A stretch of 17,473 nucleotides of DNA from Polynucleobacter sp. (lineage in GTDB: Bacteria > Pseudomonadota > Gammaproteobacteria > Burkholderiales > Burkholderiaceae). Below, one piece after another: positions 14,530-17,473 of the stretch. The stretch lies in assembly GCA_023253245.1 (NCBI GenBank), contig JALRHB010000003.1:17470-34942 (forward strand), read 5' to 3'. Numbering within the stretch: the stretch's first letter is position 1; each line of letters opens with the position of its first letter. The position numbers and the translations under genes were made by a program. The notes beneath the pieces are model-generated. The model was not told where the DNA came from. It worked only from the letters and a program-made list of their open reading frames with translations, and made no database searches.

Positions 14530-15423
14530 TCAATCTGAAGAAACCAAATTGTAAGCGGGATTTTTATTTAGCCCTCTAACAATTCGACCTATCCATCCTT
14601 TAGGAAGATTTTGCAGTAGGAATTCTAGTTTCACGCGATCGTTACTGGCATCTAAGACGCCAAAAACGCTACTTCCAGAACCCGACATCCGGGGTGCCGA
14701 ATTTGGCGCCACTGCGGAAATCCAATCTAATGCATTCTTCACTTCAGGACAATTTCGCACCGCTACGGCCTGACAATCATTGGATTGAAACGACTTTGGC
14801 GATGCAATAAAGCCCTCTATTGTAATCGGAGCATGATCACGGGTCAATTGAGGGTCTTGAAAAATCTGAGAGGTTGCGATTCCTTGATTTGGAAAAATAA
14901 CCAAAAAATCTTGCGTAGTTGGGGGTATGGCAAGCATTTTCTCCCCAATACCTTCAACAAAAGCATTCTGTCCAAATAGGAAAAAAGGGACGTCTGCCCC
15001 CAGTTTGAGGCCAATCTGACATAAAGTCGCGGTATCCAGATTTAAGTTCCAGAGGTGATTGAGTCCAATAAGTGTTGATGCAGCATCTGAAGAGCCTCCA
15101 CCAAGACCTGCCCCCATCGGAATGTCTTTTTGGAGATTAATCTCAACCCCGTTTTTCACCTTACAGAATTCCTTTAGTAGCTTGGATGCTCGAACTACCA
15201 AGTCTTGCTCTGGCGGCACACCTTTAATGGGATTAATCCGACGTATTGTATTTTCAGAAATTGGCGTCAGCGACAGCGTGTCACACCAATCAATAAGTTG
15301 AAAGGCAGATTGCAATAAGTGATAGCCATCTGTTCGACGACCAATGATGTGTAAGAAAAGATTAAGCTTTGCAGGGCAGCTAAGCTTTATGGTTGAAGAG
15401 TGTGTATGTCCAACTTCACTCAT
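14530..15423 (-). CDS. ispE: 4-diphosphocytidyl-2-C-methyl-D-erythritol kinase
   Basis: 297-residue GHMP-family kinase of the MEP isoprenoid pathway; it phosphorylates CDP-methylerythritol at the 2-hydroxyl. Key features are PAKLNLFLHI with the conserved Lys near residue 19, RTDGYHLLQS, the GHMP ATP-binding loop PMGAGLGGGSSDAAS (102-116), and the C-terminal MSGSGSSVFG motif. ATG at 15423 overlaps the end of the upstream TPR-lolB gene by eight bases; a TTG at 15435 would extend it by four residues. The overlap and lack of a Shine-Dalgarno point to translational coupling. The lolB-ispE-tRNA-Gln-prs order is the conserved proteobacterial one. Confidence 0.95.
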   Translation of the reverse strand: MSEVGHTHSSTIKLSCPAKLNLFLHIIGRRTDGYHLLQSAFQLIDWCDTLSLTPISENTIRRINPIKGVPPEQDLVVRASKLLKEFCKVKNGVEINLQKDIPMGAGLGGGSSDAASTLIGLNHLWNLNLDTATLCQIGLKLGADVPFFLFGQNAFVEGIGEKMLAIPPTTQDFLVIFPNQGIATSQIFQDPQLTRDHAPITIEGFIASPKSFQSNDCQAVAVRNCPEVKNALDWISAVAPNSAPRMSGSGSSVFGVLDASNDRVKLEFLLQNLPKGWIGRIVRGLNKNPAYNLVSSD

Positions 15424-16903
15424 TCGGAGTATCAAAGACTAAACGAATATCAATTGATCCGATGTTAGAGGAGCGGGTCATAGTGAGCTTTTCTAAGCGT
15501 TGGGCACTTCCCCAGTCGTAACTTAAGGTCCAGCCATCCTGAATGATTTTGCTCACTTGCCCCTCATCGTTGCGCTCAACGCTAGCGTTGCTTCCTGGCC
15601 TAGTTTGTCCGCGAAGCCAGTCAGATAAGCCACGAGCAGGTAAGGGTAGACCAAGTGTATTTTGCACCAAGGTATCAGCATCGATAGCGGTGCTGATTTG
15701 CCCGTCGCGCTCAAGGATTGCTTCACCGGGTTTAATGGTAATTTTCGCAATGGATCCACCTACTGGATTGCGAATCTCTAGTACATCTGTCTGAGCATCT
15801 TGAGTTAGTGTGAAACCACCAGAGCCCCCTTGGTTTCTGCTTTCTGTCAGTCCAGTTACTTTGACTGCGAAACGGCCATCCCACGTCCCCTTGAGGGCTG
15901 TATCAGTTACAGTCCAATCTGGTTTTAAGCGTTTTAGAGTTTCTTTGAGCGTGGGATTATTTGCATCGAGCTGTTGCCCCTTGCGCCAGACATTTTCAGC
16001 TTCTTCAGGTTGATTCATCACCCATAAAACTTCACCAATGTGGGCGGCGATATCAGCTTCCGGCTTCATATTAAAAGCCTGTTGGAGTTGCTCTAACGCT
16101 AAAGCATTTTTGCCCATTCTGAAGTTCACCCAACCAAGGCTGTCCAAAATAAAGCCATCTTTAGGGGATAGTTGGTGGGCTTTGCTAATAAGCTTAAATG
16201 CCTCTGGTAGTTTTTGATTTCGGTCCGCAAGCGAATAACCTAATGCATTTAAGCTATTTACATCATCTGGATTTTTGCGCAGTATTTCGCGCAAGGTTTT
16301 TTCCATGACATCTACATACCCCATTTTTTCTGCAGACATCGCATAGGTGTACAAAATGCCGGGGTTAGTGGGCGTAGGTTTTAGTGCTGAGACAATGGCG
16401 TAGAAAGCTCTTAATGCCTCTGACTCATCTTTAGCTCTTGCTAGGAGTCCTTGAATTTGCTGCAAAGTTTGTTCCTGTTGTGCTGGAGCCTGTTGCTTGA
16501 GTAGAGCTATGGCAGGATTAACAGCATCTGGCCAGCGCTGATTCAGAATTAATAAGGTAACAAGGACTTCTTTAGGTTTTGTTTGGCTTGGGCCAGCTAA
16601 ATCATTCCAAGTCTGCGCTGCTTGTAGTGCTAGTTCAGGCGCGCCAGCAGTAATGGCAATTTCCATGGCTCTCTGAGCTAGGCGAGGATCATCAAGTTCT
16701 CGGGCAAGCTCCAAGTAGGTGTTGTAAGCTAGCCCCGCCTCACCGCGTTGCAAGGCTATTTCTGATGCCAAGACTTCAAACATAGCCTGTCCAGTCTCAA
16801 GGCTACTGGTGCGTGCGAGCGCTTGTTTGGCTGGGAGGCACAAAACTAAGCCAATCAGCAGCAAAATACTTAAAAAAGGTGGCTTTAGCGAAAAAGTGGT
16901 CAT
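15416..16903 (-). CDS. TPR-LolB fusion: periplasmic tetratricopeptide protein with C-terminal LolB domain
   Basis: 495 residues in one uninterrupted frame. Residues 1-30 are a signal peptide ending in a signal-peptidase-I-like ALA. Helical TPR-type repeats follow from about 35 to 330, clearest at PDDVNSLNALGYSLADRNQK, SPKDGFILDSLGWVNFRMGK and the next two units. From about 341 to the end the sequence is a LolB domain: WDGRFAV, a FTLTQD strand, LEIRNPVGG, an LG-LPLPARGLSDWLRGQ block, DGWTLSYDW, and a final beta strand. LolB is the outer-membrane receptor that accepts lipoproteins from LolA and inserts them; it is normally a separate lipoprotein. Here no lipobox is seen: the only early Cys (GLVLC) has Leu at -1. 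In relatives, as I recall, the TPR gene and lolB are separate neighbours before ispE. ATG 16903 is preferred over GTG 16909. Confidence 0.85.
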   Translation of the reverse strand: MTTFSLKPPFLSILLLIGLVLCLPAKQALARTSSLETGQAMFEVLASEIALQRGEAGLAYNTYLELARELDDPRLAQRAMEIAITAGAPELALQAAQTWNDLAGPSQTKPKEVLVTLLILNQRWPDAVNPAIALLKQQAPAQQEQTLQQIQGLLARAKDESEALRAFYAIVSALKPTPTNPGILYTYAMSAEKMGYVDVMEKTLREILRKNPDDVNSLNALGYSLADRNQKLPEAFKLISKAHQLSPKDGFILDSLGWVNFRMGKNALALEQLQQAFNMKPEADIAAHIGEVLWVMNQPEEAENVWRKGQQLDANNPTLKETLKRLKPDWTVTDTALKGTWDGRFAVKVTGLTESRNQGGSGGFTLTQDAQTDVLEIRNPVGGSIAKITIKPGEAILERDGQISTAIDADTLVQNTLGLPLPARGLSDWLRGQTRPGSNASVERNDEGQVSKIIQDGWTLSYDWGSAQRLEKLTMTRSSNIGSIDIRLVFDTPNE

Positions 16904-16909
16904 AAGCAC

Positions 16910-16932
16910 ATTCTAATCCGCGAATCTACAAT
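16910..16932. promoter_or_regulatory. Divergent -10-like hexamers between TPR-lolB and mutM
   Basis: On the plus strand TACAAT (16927-16932) ends six bases before the mutM ATG (16939). On the minus strand TAGAAT (complement of 16910-16915) ends six bases before the TPR-lolB ATG (16903). Each matches the -10 consensus at five and four of six positions, respectively, and would place transcription start at or next to the A of ATG. No convincing -35 elements are found, and no Shine-Dalgarno precedes either ATG. Confidence 0.4.
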
Positions 16933-16938
16933 CCATTT

Positions 16939-17473
16939 ATGCCAGAACTGCCAGAAGTCGAAGTTACCCGCTTAGGAATTCAGCCTCACATAGAGGGGTG
17001 CAGGGTTAGTGCAGTCAAGATTATTGATGGCCGTCTGCGCTGGCCTGTCCCAAGTACTTTGGTCAAGTCCCTTCCAGGCCAGAAAATTTTGGGGGTTAAG
17101 CGCCGCGGTAAATATCTCTTATTGGAGTTAGAGCAAGGACATTTGCTCATTCATCTAGGTATGACGGGCACCTTGCGTGTTTTGCCTAGTAACGAAACTT
17201 TGAAGACGCATGATCGTGTCACGATCGAATTTGGAAAACTCAGTTTACGCTTACATGATCCACGTAAATTTGGGGCAGTACTTTGGCACCCCAAATCTAA
17301 GGGGCCAATTGAAAAAAATACACTCTTACAAAAGTTGGGCGTAGAACCATTCTCGCCAGAATTTGCAGGCGAGTTTGGCGCAGATGTTTTATATCAACAT
17401 TCTCGCAAAAGAAGCATTGCTGTAAAGCAATTTTTGTTAGCCGGGCAAGCGGTTGTTGGAGTCGGCAACATCT
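16939..17473 (+). CDS. mutM: Formamidopyrimidine-DNA glycosylase (3' truncated by window edge)
   Basis: First 178 residues of Fpg/MutM, the base-excision-repair glycosylase/AP lyase that removes 8-oxoguanine and formamidopyrimidines. The N-terminus MPELPEVEVTRLG contains the catalytic Pro (first residue after Met removal) and Glu. The conserved Lys lies in RRGKYLLLEL (Lys58), followed by LIHLGMTG, LHDPRKFGAV and the VGVGNI segment at the edge. The helix-two-turn-helix completion and the zinc finger are beyond the window, so intactness cannot be judged. It is divergent from the TPR-lolB gene; the ATGs are only 35 bases apart, and no Shine-Dalgarno is visible. Confidence 0.96.
   Translation, partial: MPELPEVEVTRLGIQPHIEGCRVSAVKIIDGRLRWPVPSTLVKSLPGQKILGVKRRGKYLLLELEQGHLLIHLGMTGTLRVLPSNETLKTHDRVTIEFGKLSLRLHDPRKFGAVLWHPKSKGPIEKNTLLQKLGVEPFSPEFAGEFGADVLYQHSRKRSIAVKQFLLAGQAVVGVGNI

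Noticed and set aside
16910..16915. Lipoprotein signal (GLVLC) for the TPR-LolB protein, considered together with the GTG start at 16909
   Set aside because: Leu at -1 does not fit a signal peptidase II site, and the downstream ALA fits signal peptidase I. The GTG start would also overlap the -10-like TAGAAT position just upstream.
1..17473. Mobile elements, CRISPR arrays, prophage or defence genes
   Set aside because: No repeat arrays, transposase-like frames, attachment-like repeats beside the tRNA, or integrase were seen. The tRNA-Gln is flanked by conserved core genes on both sides.

Overview
The window is about 17.5 kb of ordinary, tightly packed housekeeping chromosome from a betaproteobacterium. 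Gene content, gene order (cytochrome oxidase assembly genes; ftsY-rpoH; an M16 protease pair with rsmD, coaD and a ferredoxin; lolB-ispE-tRNA-Gln-prs-rplY-pth) and moderate, AT-leaning base composition best fit Burkholderiaceae of the Polynucleobacter type. That placement is recognition by eye, not a search result. I see no phage, insertion sequence, CRISPR array or defence cassette.

Region 1 (1-5783, mostly +) builds the aa3-type cytochrome c oxidase. It holds the end of ctaG (CuB insertion), a small DUF2970 membrane protein, subunit III (coxC), a strong terminator, a small twin-helix membrane protein on the minus strand, SURF1, a Sco/thioredoxin-like membrane-anchored protein, heme A synthase (ctaA), heme O synthase (ctaB) and a SCO copper chaperone. 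Overlapping stop/start codons suggest translational coupling.

Region 2 (5787-7712, -) is ftsY followed by rpoH (sigma-32). Between them lies a perfect CIRCE inverted repeat, which implies HrcA repression of the heat-shock sigma factor.

Region 3 (7776-11933, +) carries two secreted M16 peptidase-family proteins (one catalytic, one without the zinc motif), rsmD (16S rRNA methyltransferase), coaD (CoA synthesis) and a 2[4Fe-4S] ferredoxin.

Region 4 (11956-16903, -), read in transcription order, is a TPR-LolB fusion, ispE, tRNA-Gln(UUG), prs, rplY and pth. It combines lipoprotein sorting, isoprenoid and PRPP synthesis, and translation. mutM (fpg) starts divergently at 16939 and runs off the window.

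The most unusual observations are: (i) the outer-membrane lipoprotein receptor LolB occurs only as the C-terminal domain of a periplasmic TPR protein, with no lipobox; (ii) the perfect CIRCE in front of rpoH; (iii) matched -10-like hexamers exactly 6 nt before the ATGs of the divergent TPR-lolB and mutM genes, suggesting leaderless mRNAs; (iv) a tRNA-Gln gene 5 nt after the ispE stop codon. Apart from the fusion, I find no candidate for an undescribed system.
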